Assembly (NCBI GenBank): GCA_021325275.1
Contig: JAJPHL010000054.1
Span: 62,001 to 126,000, forward strand
Source of the DNA: Terriglobia bacterium
Lineage (GTDB): Bacteria; Acidobacteriota; Terriglobia; JAJPHL01
Length of the DNA: 64,000 nucleotides
Direction: 5' to 3'
Part shown: positions 1-8,194 of the stretch, in pieces
How the letters are laid out: the number at the start of each line of letters is the position of its first letter
Position numbering within the stretch: the first letter of the stretch is position 1
Notes under the pieces: model-generated
The model's input: only the letters and a program-made list of their open reading frames with translations
Databases searched by the model: none
What the model was told of the DNA's origin: nothing
Made by a program: the position numbers and the translations under genes

Positions 1-1056
1 TTCAATATCAACTCGCCGCAGCAACTCGCGCACGTGTTGTTCGAGAAACTGAATTTGCCCGCGCCGAAGCGTCCCGGCAAAGGGAAAGTGCAATCCACCG
101 CCGCCGATGTGCTGGAGGAACTGGCGCGCACGTTCGATTTGCCGCGCGAAGTGCTCGAATACCGCCAACTCACTAAATTGCGAGGCACGTACATGGACGC
201 GTTGCCGGCGCTGGCCGATTCCGCGGGACGCATCCACACCAGCTTCGAGCAAACGGGCGCCGCGACGGGACGTCTCTCGTCGCGCGAGCCGAATTTGCAG
301 AACGTGCCCGTGCGCACGGAACTAGGGCTGCGGATTCGCGCGGCCTTCATCGCGCCACCCGGCTGGAAGATCCTATCCGCCGACTACTCGCAAGTGGAGT
401 TGCGTTTCTTGGCGCATTTTTCCGGCGATCCCACGCTCGTGGACGCGTTCCAACGCGGCGAGGACATTCACGCACGCACGGCCGAAGCCGTGTTCGGCGT
501 CGCGCCGCTCTTGCAAACGCATGAACATCGCCGCGCCGCCAAAGCGATCAATTTCGGCATCGTCTATGGACTCAGCGCATTTGGATTGTCGCAACAATTG
601 AATATTTCCAAGAGCGAAGCGCAGGATTTCATCAACGGATACTTCGCGCGATACTTGGGCGTGCGCGCGTATCTCGATTCCGTGTTGGAAGCCGCCCGCC
701 GCGACAATTTTGTGACCACGATTCTGGGGCGCCGCCGCCCGATCCCCGGCTTGACCAGCAAGAACGCCACCAATCGCGGATTCGCCGAGCGCACCGCGAC
801 CAACACGCCGCTGCAAGGCTCTGCCGCCGACTTGATCAAAGTCGCGATGATCCGGATTCATCACGCGCTGCGCGAACAGAAACTCGAAGCGCGGCTCCTT
901 CTGCAGGTTCACGACGAGTTGGTTCTGGAAGCGCCGGATTCCGAAGTGGAAACCGTCAGCCGCCTCACTCGCGAGCACATGGAAGGTGCGATGAAACTGA
1001 AAGTGCCGCTCGCGACATCGGTGGGCGTGGGACCGAATTGGCGCGACGCAAAATGA
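1..1056 (+). CDS. polA: DNA polymerase I, C-terminal part (5' end outside window)
   Basis: This is the C-terminal 351 residues of family A DNA polymerase I, which acts in Okazaki fragment processing and repair synthesis. The frame is open from base 1 (FNINSPQQL, a typical PolA stretch), so the gene begins before the window; an internal GTG at 34 is not the real start. The polymerase motifs are all present: motif A (SADYSQVELRFL), the motif B/O-helix region (RRAAKAINFGIVYG) and motif C (LLQVHDELVLEAP). The 3'-5' exonuclease and 5' nuclease domains cannot be judged. The stop codon overlaps an ATG at 1053 in the next reading frame, suggesting co-transcription with the peptidase gene. Confidence 0.97.
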   Translation, partial: FNINSPQQLAHVLFEKLNLPAPKRPGKGKVQSTAADVLEELARTFDLPREVLEYRQLTKLRGTYMDALPALADSAGRIHTSFEQTGAATGRLSSREPNLQNVPVRTELGLRIRAAFIAPPGWKILSADYSQVELRFLAHFSGDPTLVDAFQRGEDIHARTAEAVFGVAPLLQTHEHRRAAKAINFGIVYGLSAFGLSQQLNISKSEAQDFINGYFARYLGVRAYLDSVLEAARRDNFVTTILGRRRPIPGLTSKNATNRGFAERTATNTPLQGSAADLIKVAMIRIHHALREQKLEARLLLQVHDELVLEAPDSEVETVSRLTREHMEGAMKLKVPLATSVGVGPNWRDAK

Positions 1057-1085
1057 GCAAGAGCCAAATAAAGGATAATGAAGAG

Positions 1086-2273
1086 ATGAACCTTTCCGCG
1101 ATTCAAGCTGCATTGCGCGAACAAGGCGCCGACGCTTGGTTGTTCGCCGACTTCCGTCACTCCGATCCGCTGGCGTATCGCATTCTCGGCCTCGACGGCG
1201 GCGGACTCTGCACGCGCCGCTGGTTTTATCTAGTGCCCGCGCACGGCGATCCCGTGAAGTTGAATCATCGCATCGAGCCGGGGAAACTCGATTCGCTGCC
1301 GGGCAGCAAGTTGATCTACAGCCGGTGGCAGGAACTCCACGAAGGTTTGCGGAAAATGCTCGCTCCGCACAAGAAAGTCGCGATGCAGTATTCGGCGATG
1401 AACAACATTCCGTACGTCTCCACCGTCGACGCCGGCACAATCGAGTTGATTCGCAGCTTGGGCGCGGAAGTTGTCTCCTCCGCCGACCTCGTACAGATTT
1501 TCGAGGCGCGCTGGTCGCCGGAACAGAAAGAATCGCACTTCGCCGCCGCCAAAATTGTCGACGGAATCCGCGCCGACGCCTTCGCCGAAGTCGGACGGCA
1601 GATTCGCGCGCACGGTTCCACCGACGAGTACACGATCGCCCGCTACATTCTCGATCGCTTTGCAGCCGCGGGACTGGCCACGCACGACACGCCGATCGTC
1701 GGCGTGAATGCGAACGGCAGCGATTGCCACTATGAACCGGCGCCTGGCCGCAGCACGCCGATTCGTCCCGGTGATTGGTTGTTGATCGACATGTGGGCCA
1801 AGGAGAAGAAACCGGGCGCGGTGTATTATGATATTACTTGGTGCGGTTACATCGCAGCCAAGCCCGGCGACAAGCCTTCCGCGAAGCATCAAAGCGTTTT
1901 CGAAGTAGTGCGTGAAGCGCGCGATTCCGCCGTGGCGTTTGTGAACGACGCCGTGAAGGCGGGCCGCGCGATTTGCGGATGGCAAGTGGACGACGTGGCG
2001 CGCGGCGTGATCACGAAGGCCGGTTACGGCGAGTATTTCGTACACCGCACGGGCCACAGCATCCAGGTTGAGATTCACGCGAACGGCGCGAACATGGACA
2101 ACCTGGAAACGCGCGACGAACGCCGCGTGATTCCGTGGACCTGCTTCTCCGTGGAGCCTGGAATTTATCTCCCGGAATTCGGTGTGCGCCTGGAAGTGAA
2201 TTGTTTCGTCGATGAAAAAGGCGCGGGCACGACGGGCGCGGTGCAAAAGGAACCGGTGATCGTCCAGATTTAA
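1086..2273 (+). CDS. M24-family metallopeptidase (Xaa-Pro aminopeptidase-like)
   Basis: A cytosolic pita-bread peptidase of about 395 residues with an N-terminal creatinase-like domain and a C-terminal M24 domain. The five metal ligands of the family can be placed: Asp in LLIDMWA, Asp in YYDITW, His in VHRTGHS, Glu in FSVEPGIY and Glu in RLEVNCF. Family members remove N-terminal residues preceding proline; the substrate is not known here. I prefer ATG 1086 because an AAGGA lies about 12 bases upstream and the protein then starts MNLSAIQ like relatives; ATG 1053 (overlapping the polA stop) and TTG 1038 are alternatives. No signal peptide is seen. Confidence 0.9.
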   Translation: MNLSAIQAALREQGADAWLFADFRHSDPLAYRILGLDGGGLCTRRWFYLVPAHGDPVKLNHRIEPGKLDSLPGSKLIYSRWQELHEGLRKMLAPHKKVAMQYSAMNNIPYVSTVDAGTIELIRSLGAEVVSSADLVQIFEARWSPEQKESHFAAAKIVDGIRADAFAEVGRQIRAHGSTDEYTIARYILDRFAAAGLATHDTPIVGVNANGSDCHYEPAPGRSTPIRPGDWLLIDMWAKEKKPGAVYYDITWCGYIAAKPGDKPSAKHQSVFEVVREARDSAVAFVNDAVKAGRAICGWQVDDVARGVITKAGYGEYFVHRTGHSIQVEIHANGANMDNLETRDERRVIPWTCFSVEPGIYLPEFGVRLEVNCFVDEKGAGTTGAVQKEPVIVQI

Positions 2274-2285
2274 ACCAGAGATCTA

Positions 2286-2696
2286 ATGGCTGAAAAAACC
2301 GCAACAGAAAAAACTGCCGTAGAAAAAACGGGCTTCGCGGCGTACATTCCCGCCATCGCCGGATGGGTGATTCCCGGCGGCGGTCATTTTTGGCAAGGAC
2401 GCTGGGGCCGCGGCTTGCTGCTTCTGGGATCGATCCTCGGAATGTTTGTGCTTGGCTTGGGCCTGCGAGGAAAACTTTTCGTGTGGAACACGAAAGATCT
2501 CGTCGATTGCCTGGGATGGTTGGCGCAAGCGGGCGGCGGTGGAATGTTTTTCGTGTCGCGATTTCTCGGCTACGAAGTTCCCGAGCCCGCCACCGCGATG
2601 GCCGACTACGGAACGAAGTTTTTGTTGACCGCGGGATTGTTGAACTGCCTGGCGATCATGGACGCCTACGATATCGCCATCAAGCGCAAGGACTGA
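2286..2696 (+). CDS. Small membrane protein, possibly DUF6677-like
   Basis: A 136-residue protein with a charged Thr/Lys/Glu-rich N-terminus followed by three or four hydrophobic segments. It contains a glycine-rich stretch before the first helix (PGGGHFWQGRWGRG), a pattern seen in small acidobacterial membrane proteins of DUF6677 or TM2 type; I am unsure of the exact family. It starts 12 bases after the peptidase stop and is followed by a 58-residue membrane protein and a DUF983 protein, so the four genes are probably one transcript. Function unknown; probably inner membrane. Confidence 0.8.
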   Translation: MAEKTATEKTAVEKTGFAAYIPAIAGWVIPGGGHFWQGRWGRGLLLLGSILGMFVLGLGLRGKLFVWNTKDLVDCLGWLAQAGGGGMFFVSRFLGYEVPEPATAMADYGTKFLLTAGLLNCLAIMDAYDIAIKRKD

Positions 2697-2705
2697 ACGA
2701 GCCGC

Positions 2706-2882
2706 ATGCAAATCTCACTCACCCACTTTGAAGCCGCCGCCCTCTTCTCGCTGTTCACCTCGGTGGTGTTTGCGATCACTTCGAAGAACACCGACCGCGA
2801 GCGTTTGCAATACGGCGCCGTGACCTTCGGCACGTTTCTGGCCGTGATTTTCGGCGTCGGCTGGCTGATTCACTTTATTTAG
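2706..2882 (+). CDS. 58-residue two-helix membrane protein
   Basis: A very short open frame starting at ATG 2706 and ending TAG 2882, one base before the GTG of the next gene. The translation begins MQISLTHFEAAALFSLF and has two hydrophobic segments (about residues 10-24 and 37-58) joined by a charged turn (SKNTDRERL). Its tight fit between two genes, with 9 bases on one side and none on the other, and the clear membrane pattern argue for a real gene. I recognise no family. It may work with the neighbouring small membrane proteins. Confidence 0.7.
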   Translation: MQISLTHFEAAALFSLFTSVVFAITSKNTDRERLQYGAVTFGTFLAVIFGVGWLIHFI

Positions 2883-3230
2883 GTGCCAAACCCGCCTTCA
2901 CCTCGCTGGTTCGCGATCCGCAATCTTCGTTGCCCGCGTTGTTTCACCGGTAAGATTTTTCGCGGCCTGTTGGCCATGAACGAAACGTGCCCCGACTGCG
3001 GACTGCGTTTCGAACGCGAGCCGGGATATTTCATCGGCGCGATGTATTTCGCCTATGCGATCAGCCTGCCGTTGGGCGGCGTCTTGTCGGTGATCGCGTG
3101 GTATCTCCTGCGCTGGCAGATCTGGCAATGCATGCTCGCCGCGTTTGTCGTTTATCTCCCGTTCGTTCCGTGGATCGTTCGTTACTCACGCGTCTTGTGG
3201 CTCCACTGGGATCGGGCGATTGATCCCTGA
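2883..3230 (+). CDS. DUF983 family membrane protein with zinc-ribbon-like Cys pairs
   Basis: A 115-residue protein with two Cys pairs near the N-terminus (CPRC and CPDCG, about 20 residues apart) followed by two strong transmembrane segments, the layout of the DUF983 family. The Cys pairs suggest a zinc ribbon. Family function is not established. Translation starts at GTG 2883, directly abutting the previous stop, which implies translational coupling. The gene ends at 3230, exactly next to the end of the convergent permease gene. Confidence 0.88.
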   Translation: MPNPPSPRWFAIRNLRCPRCFTGKIFRGLLAMNETCPDCGLRFEREPGYFIGAMYFAYAISLPLGGVLSVIAWYLLRWQIWQCMLAAFVVYLPFVPWIVRYSRVLWLHWDRAIDP

Positions 3231-5645
3231 TTATTCCTGATGTAGTGCGATCGCTGGGTCGACGCGTGACGCCCGCCACGCCGGAATCGCGCACGCCGCC
3301 AACGCCACCGCCGCCAAAACGGCTGCCGCTCCACCGAACGACGCGGGATCGAGCGGTTGTACGCCGAACAACAACGACGCGAGATAGCGCGACAACGCCG
3401 CCGCTCCCGCGATTCCCGTGGCGACGCCGGCGGCGACGATCGCCAGTCCTCCGCGCAACACCAGCGCCAGCACGTCGCTCGATTGCGCGCCCAACGCCAT
3501 GCGAATCCCGAACTCGCGCGTGCGCTGGCCTGCCGAAAATGCCAGCAATCCGAAGATTCCCACGGCGGCGAGCACCAGCGCGAGTCCCGCGAATGCGCCG
3601 ACCAGTTGTGCGCGGAAGCGCGGCTGCGCCACGGTTTCCGCGGCCACTTCTTCCATCGTGCGCACGCGCGTCACCGGCAAATCCTTGTCGATGCCGGCCA
3701 CCGCCTGCTTTACGCTGTTCACAACCGACAGAGGATCGCCTTCGGTTCGCACCGCGATGGCCGACCAGAACCAGGCGTTCTGCGTCACCGGCACGTAGAT
3801 CTCGGCGTCGGGAATTTTGGCGCCGAGTCCATCGACGTTCACTTGTTTGATCACGCCGACGATTTCGCGGTCCACATTCACAGGCCCCGTCGCGCCCATT
3901 CCCGACACGATCATATGCGCACCGATCGGTTCGCGGCCGCCGAGGGATTGTTTTACCAACGCTTCGTTCACGATGCAGACTTGCGGCGATTGTGTCGTAT
4001 CCTGGTCGGTGAACGCGCGTCCGCGCAGGAGTGAGATACCCAGTGTCTCGAAGTAGCGCGGCGTCACCATTTGATAATTCGCGCTCTCCTTTTGCGACGC
4101 GCCCACGGGAGCCGCGCCGACCACGGAGTACGGTTGCCCAATCTCCCAGCCGTCGAGTGGCAGCACCGTTGCCAGCCCCACCGATTTCACGCCGGGAATC
4201 GCGGCGATCTCGCGATCCATCCGCTGATACAGGTTGCGAACCTGCGCTTCCTCCTTGTAACGTTTGCCCGAAGGACTCACTTGCATCGTCACGACGTTCG
4301 CGGCGTGAAAGCCGGGATCGACGTGATCGAGAGAAGTGATGGTGCGCAGCAGCAATCCCGCGCCCGCGGCCAAAATCACGGCCACCGCGATTTCGCCCGC
4401 CGCCAGCACGGTCCGAAAACTCGCGTGGCCCGTCATCCCGCGGCCACCGGCGCGAAGCGCGCCGGCCAACGAGAGTCGCGCGGCTTGCCACGCGGGCGCG
4501 AGTCCGAAGAGAATGCCCGTGGCCAAAGTCGCGAACGACGCAAACGCCATCACGCGCCAATCGAGTTGCAGATTGATTCCCACGGGCATCGTTCCAGGCG
4601 GCAAGAACGAAGGTGCGGCGCGCACGATCACCCACGCGAGCGCGATTCCGGCCGAGCCTCCGACGAGCGCGAGGAGCGTGCTTTCCGTCAGCAACTGTTG
4701 CGCGATGCGGCGCGCCGATCCGCCGAGTGCCGAGCGCACGGCGATCTCACGGGCGCGCCCGATTCCGCGCGCCAGCAGCAAACTCGCGACGTTGGCGCAT
4801 CCCATCAGCAGAATGAACGCCGCGGCGCCGGCGAGCACCAGCGTAGTCGTGCGCAGATCCGCTACAACCAAAGAGTCGCGCAAAGGATCGATCGTCACCG
4901 ACCAGCTCTTGTTGGTTTCGGGGAACGCCGTCGCGAGATTCGCGGCCACCGTCGACAGGTCGCTGCGTGCCTGATCGATGGTCACGCCCTGTTTCATCCG
5001 CGCCAGCACGCGCAAGTAGTGAATCTTGCGCTGCTCCGCACTGTGCTTCAGTAGGAACGGCAGCCAATGGTCGGCTTCCATCACGATTTGGAACGTGGCG
5101 GGCACGACGCCGATGACGGTGCGTGGCCGTCCATCGAGCATCATCACGCTGCCCACTGCTTTTTCCACGCCGCCCAAGTGTGACTTGGCGAGTCTTTCGC
5201 TGATCACCACGACGCCCGAGTCCGGCGCGAAGTCGCTCTGGTCGAAAGTTCTTCCTGCGAGAGGCTGCACGCCGAGCAGCGAGAAAAACTGCTCGGTCAC
5301 CGCCTGACCGGGGATGCGTTCGGCGGTCGCGCCGTCGCGCGTGAGCGTGCTCGACGCGCCAGAGAACGCGGCCATCGACGCGAACACGCGATTCTGTTGG
5401 CTCCAGTCGAAATAATTCAGTGGCGAGACCGCGTTACGCACGTTCCCCGGCGGGCGCTCGTAGAGGCGCACCAACTGCTCGGGATGTGCGTAAGGAAGCG
5501 GACGCAGGATCACGGCGTCGACGAGGCTGAAGATCGCGCCGTTCGCGCCGATGCCGATCGCGATCACGAGTGCGGCGGTAAGAGTGAATCCCGGCGATTT
5601 ACGCAGAACGCGCGCGGCGTAGCGAAGGTCCCCCAAAGTGTTCAT
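3231..5645 (-). CDS. ABC transporter permease, acidobacterial duplicated orphan permease (ADOP) type
   Basis: An 804-residue MacB/FtsX-type permease made of two halves. Each half has a periplasmic MacB-PCD-like domain and a bundle of FtsX helices (first half about residues 1-400, second half 410-804, with the [11 protein letters not shown] motif typical of FtsX C-termini). No ATPase gene lies beside it, as expected for the orphan permease class abundant in Acidobacteriota. The N-terminus ([20 protein letters not shown]) is typical. The substrate is unknown; relatives act in efflux or envelope signalling with an ATPase supplied from elsewhere. It converges on the DUF983 gene with no gap. Confidence 0.93.
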   Translation of the reverse strand: MNTLGDLRYAARVLRKSPGFTLTAALVIAIGIGANGAIFSLVDAVILRPLPYAHPEQLVRLYERPPGNVRNAVSPLNYFDWSQQNRVFASMAAFSGASSTLTRDGATAERIPGQAVTEQFFSLLGVQPLAGRTFDQSDFAPDSGVVVISERLAKSHLGGVEKAVGSVMMLDGRPRTVIGVVPATFQIVMEADHWLPFLLKHSAEQRKIHYLRVLARMKQGVTIDQARSDLSTVAANLATAFPETNKSWSVTIDPLRDSLVVADLRTTTLVLAGAAAFILLMGCANVASLLLARGIGRAREIAVRSALGGSARRIAQQLLTESTLLALVGGSAGIALAWVIVRAAPSFLPPGTMPVGINLQLDWRVMAFASFATLATGILFGLAPAWQAARLSLAGALRAGGRGMTGHASFRTVLAAGEIAVAVILAAGAGLLLRTITSLDHVDPGFHAANVVTMQVSPSGKRYKEEAQVRNLYQRMDREIAAIPGVKSVGLATVLPLDGWEIGQPYSVVGAAPVGASQKESANYQMVTPRYFETLGISLLRGRAFTDQDTTQSPQVCIVNEALVKQSLGGREPIGAHMIVSGMGATGPVNVDREIVGVIKQVNVDGLGAKIPDAEIYVPVTQNAWFWSAIAVRTEGDPLSVVNSVKQAVAGIDKDLPVTRVRTMEEVAAETVAQPRFRAQLVGAFAGLALVLAAVGIFGLLAFSAGQRTREFGIRMALGAQSSDVLALVLRGGLAIVAAGVATGIAGAAALSRYLASLLFGVQPLDPASFGGAAAVLAAVALAACAIPAWRASRVDPAIALHQE

Positions 5646-5702
5646 GCTTGAGATACGGCGGAAAACGTCGCCGGATAGCGAAAAATGTTGCCAACGGCGC
5701 GA

Positions 5703-5921
5703 TCAGGACGAAGACTGCCAAACGAGGGAGAGCTTGCGTTCATGTAGGGCGCAGTCGCGTAGGTACAAGTTGATAAGAGTCTGGTACGGAACGCCGGTGG
5801 TCTTCGCGACGCCGCGGAAGTATGCCAGCGTCGGCGCATCGATGCGAATCGTAATCTGTTTTTTCAGAAGCCTCGCGTAGGGGTTCCGGCGGCCCTTCGA
5901 AAAGTCGTATTCCTTTCTCAT
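5703..5921 (-). CDS. BrnA/CopG-like ribbon-helix-helix antitoxin-type protein, solitary
   Basis: A 72-residue protein with the BrnA-type signature: MRKEYDFSKGRRNPY, then a basic KKQITIRID strand, and YFRGVAKTTGVPYQTLINLYLRDC forming the ribbon-helix-helix region. BrnA is the DNA-binding antitoxin normally encoded just after its toxin BrnT. Here no BrnT-like frame lies upstream (5922-6020) or nearby, so it appears to be an orphan regulator or the remnant of a toxin-antitoxin pair. ATG 5921 is preferred because a GGGTGGA sequence precedes it; the in-frame GTG at 5930 lies within that ribosome-binding region. Confidence 0.82.
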   Translation of the reverse strand: MRKEYDFSKGRRNPYARLLKKQITIRIDAPTLAYFRGVAKTTGVPYQTLINLYLRDCALHERKLSLVWQSSS

Positions 5922-6020
5922 TGCTTCCACCCTTCCACTACATTGTAACTACAAACGATTGCGACGAGCCGCATTTTTTGCCGAGCGAGAGCGGCTCCCA
6001 TTCGCTATACTGGTGGCTCT

Positions 6021-7472
6021 ATGGCCGCTCCTCGAATGACCCCGACGCAATGGCTGATCTGCGCCGTCGCCGCGCTTGGATTTGCCTTCGACATTTACGC
6101 CGTGCTGATGTTGCCGTTGATCGTGGGGCCGGCACTCGGAGAACTGGGACATCTGAAGCCCGGCACGCCGGCCTTCAGCGATTGGGTCGGCTACTTGTTT
6201 TACTTGCCTGCGGTGTGCGGCGGGATTTTCGGAATGATCGGCGGCTACCTCACGGATTTGTTCGGCCGCCAGCGCGTGCTGGTGTGGAGCATCTTGTTGT
6301 ACACGGTCGCGCAAGGCGCGTCGGCGTTCGCGACCTCGCTGCCGATGTTGCTGGTGTTGCGCTGTCTCGTTTTCGTCGGTGTGTGCGTGGAATTTGTAGC
6401 GGCGGTCGCGTGGCTGGCGGAAGTTTTCGACGATCACGCGCAGCGCGAGAAAGCGCTCGGCTGGACGCAGGCGTTCTCCTCGGCGGGCGGATTCATGGTC
6501 AGCGCCGGATACTATTGGGCCGTCACTTACGGATGCCAACTGCCGGCGATCGCGGGTACGCACGCGGCGTGGCGCTACACGCTGATGTCGGGCGTGATTC
6601 CGGCGATTCCACTGATCATCATTCGTCCGTTCCTGCCGGAGTCGCCGAAATGGAAGGAGAAGAAAGCAGCGGGGACGCTGAAGCGTCCGAGCTTCGCGGA
6701 GATTTTCAGCCCGGCCTTGCGCCGCACCACCTTTGTGTCTTGTGCGATGTTCGCGCTCAGCTACGGCGCGGCATTCGGTGCGATCCAACAACTGCCGCAA
6801 ATCGTCCCGGGTCTTCCGGAGATCAAGAACTACAAACCACCGATCGTCGCAGGAGCGGCCTTGGCCAAGCCGAACGCGCCAGCGTCGGCGCCAGGAGCCA
6901 AGCCGAACGCGCTAACATCGGCGCCAGGAAAAGACGACACCTGTACCACCGGCGCGGCGCCGCGAACCTTCGCGCAACAGATGGTCGCCAAAGTGCAAGG
7001 TACGCAGGAAATCGGCGGATTGTTCGGCCGGGTGGCGCTGGCGTTTCTCGCCGTGTGGATTGTCAGCCGCCGCAAGCTTCTTCGCGTTTTTTTGATCCCC
7101 GGCATGATCGTGCTGCCGGCGGTTTTCTTCTGGCCGGCCACGAACAATCTTGAGTTGTTGCGCTACGGGATCTTTTTCGCGGGATTCTTCACGGTAGCGC
7201 AATTGAGTTTCTGGGGAAACTACCTGCCGTTGGTCTATCCGGTGCATTTGCGCGGAACCGGGGAAAGTTTCGCGGCGAATGTCGGTGGCCGCACCATCGG
7301 AACGTTGTTCGCGTGGGTCACCGCGCATTTGGCGTTACACATGTCCGGCGCCACGCCGTTTATCAAGACCGCCTACGCGGCGGCCGCCGTCGGCCTTTTT
7401 GTCTACGTGTCGGCTTTCTTGCTGAGCTTCTGGTTGCCGGAACCAGGCGACAAGCTCGTGAACGCGGACTAG
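6021..7472 (+). CDS. MFS transporter
   Basis: A 483-residue inner-membrane transporter with 12 predicted helices and the MFS loop motif between helices 2 and 3 (GGYLTDLFGRQRVLV). Substrate not known; sugar or organic-acid uptake is possible since a pentose-phosphate enzyme gene (pgl) follows in convergent orientation, but that is weak context. The central loop holds an unusual Ala/Pro/Lys-rich insertion encoded by a tandem 33-base repeat (6864-6929). A TATACT at 6006-6011 lies 10 bases before the ATG, hinting at a very short leader. The last four bases overlap the end of pgl. Confidence 0.92.
   Translation: MAAPRMTPTQWLICAVAALGFAFDIYAVLMLPLIVGPALGELGHLKPGTPAFSDWVGYLFYLPAVCGGIFGMIGGYLTDLFGRQRVLVWSILLYTVAQGASAFATSLPMLLVLRCLVFVGVCVEFVAAVAWLAEVFDDHAQREKALGWTQAFSSAGGFMVSAGYYWAVTYGCQLPAIAGTHAAWRYTLMSGVIPAIPLIIIRPFLPESPKWKEKKAAGTLKRPSFAEIFSPALRRTTFVSCAMFALSYGAAFGAIQQLPQIVPGLPEIKNYKPPIVAGAALAKPNAPASAPGAKPNALTSAPGKDDTCTTGAAPRTFAQQMVAKVQGTQEIGGLFGRVALAFLAVWIVSRRKLLRVFLIPGMIVLPAVFFWPATNNLELLRYGIFFAGFFTVAQLSFWGNYLPLVYPVHLRGTGESFAANVGGRTIGTLFAWVTAHLALHMSGATPFIKTAYAAAAVGLFVYVSAFLLSFWLPEPGDKLVNAD
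6864..6929. repeat. In-frame tandem 33-base repeat inside the MFS gene
   Basis: Two copies of a 33-base unit beginning GCCAAGCCGAACGCG lie head to tail (6864-6896 and 6897-6929), with four mismatches between them. They encode two copies of an 11-residue peptide (AKPNAPASAPG / AKPNALTSAPG) in the central cytoplasmic loop, where an insertion is tolerated. Confidence 0.9.
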
Positions 7473-8182
7473 CGTTTCAAAAGTTTCGCGGCTGCTTCAT
7501 CGACCATCCACACGAGACGTCCGCTCGCCGGCTGAATTAATTGCGAGGGGAACGGCGGATCGTGTTGTTCCTCGAGCACCGACTTCAGCACCGCCGCTTT
7601 TTCCGCGCCTCCTGCCATGAACAGCACGTTCGACGCGTTGTTTAACACGGGCAGCGTGAGCGTCACGCGAAACGTGTGCATCTTCTCAACCCAGTTCGCG
7701 GCGACCAGCGACTTCTTTTCTTCGAGCGCGGCCGTGCCGGGAAACAGCGACGCCGTGTGGCCATCCGGGCCCATGCCAAGCAGCACGAGATCGAAGCGCG
7801 GGAACCGGCCGTCGCTTAAACGAAATGCATTCCTGATTTCGACCGCATAATCCGCGGCGGCAGCGGCGGCGTCGGGGTTTTCGGTTTTCACGCGATGCAC
7901 GTTGGCCTCGGGGATCGGCACGCGCGTCAGCAGCGATTCGTGCGCCATGCGATAGTTGCTGTCGGGATCGTCGGGCGGAACGTGCCGCTCGTCGCCGAAG
8001 AAGAATTGGATCTTGTCCCAAGCGATATTGTGGCGCGAGGCCAGCAATTCATACATCGTGCGCGGCGTGTTGCCGCCGCTCAGGGCCACGGTCGCGGGTT
8101 TGAGTCGCGCGAACTCGTCGGCGGCCGCGGCGGCGATGGCTGCTGTGTCGGGAAAGATGCGAATTTCTCGTGTGCCGGGCAT
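7469..8182 (-). CDS. pgl: 6-phosphogluconolactonase
   Basis: A 237-residue cytosolic enzyme hydrolysing 6-phosphogluconolactone to 6-phosphogluconate in the oxidative pentose phosphate pathway. Family marks are the sugar-phosphate loop (VALSGGNTPRTMYELL), the FFGDERHVPPDDPDSNYRM segment and the catalytic region (LLGMGPDGHTASLFPG). The length is normal for the DevB/Pgl type. No zwf or gnd gene is beside it. The esterase gene upstream on the same strand ends 12 bases before its start, so the two may share a transcript. Confidence 0.96.
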   Translation of the reverse strand: MPGTREIRIFPDTAAIAAAAADEFARLKPATVALSGGNTPRTMYELLASRHNIAWDKIQFFFGDERHVPPDDPDSNYRMAHESLLTRVPIPEANVHRVKTENPDAAAAAADYAVEIRNAFRLSDGRFPRFDLVLLGMGPDGHTASLFPGTAALEEKKSLVAANWVEKMHTFRVTLTLPVLNNASNVLFMAGGAEKAAVLKSVLEEQHDPPFPSQLIQPASGRLVWMVDEAAAKLLKR

Positions 8183-8194
8183 GTGATTCCCTCT

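Noticed and set aside
3061-4635. 524-residue open frame on the minus strand
   Set aside because: It overlaps the real permease gene in another frame, is very Arg-rich and shows no domain or signal; a shadow of high-GC coding DNA.
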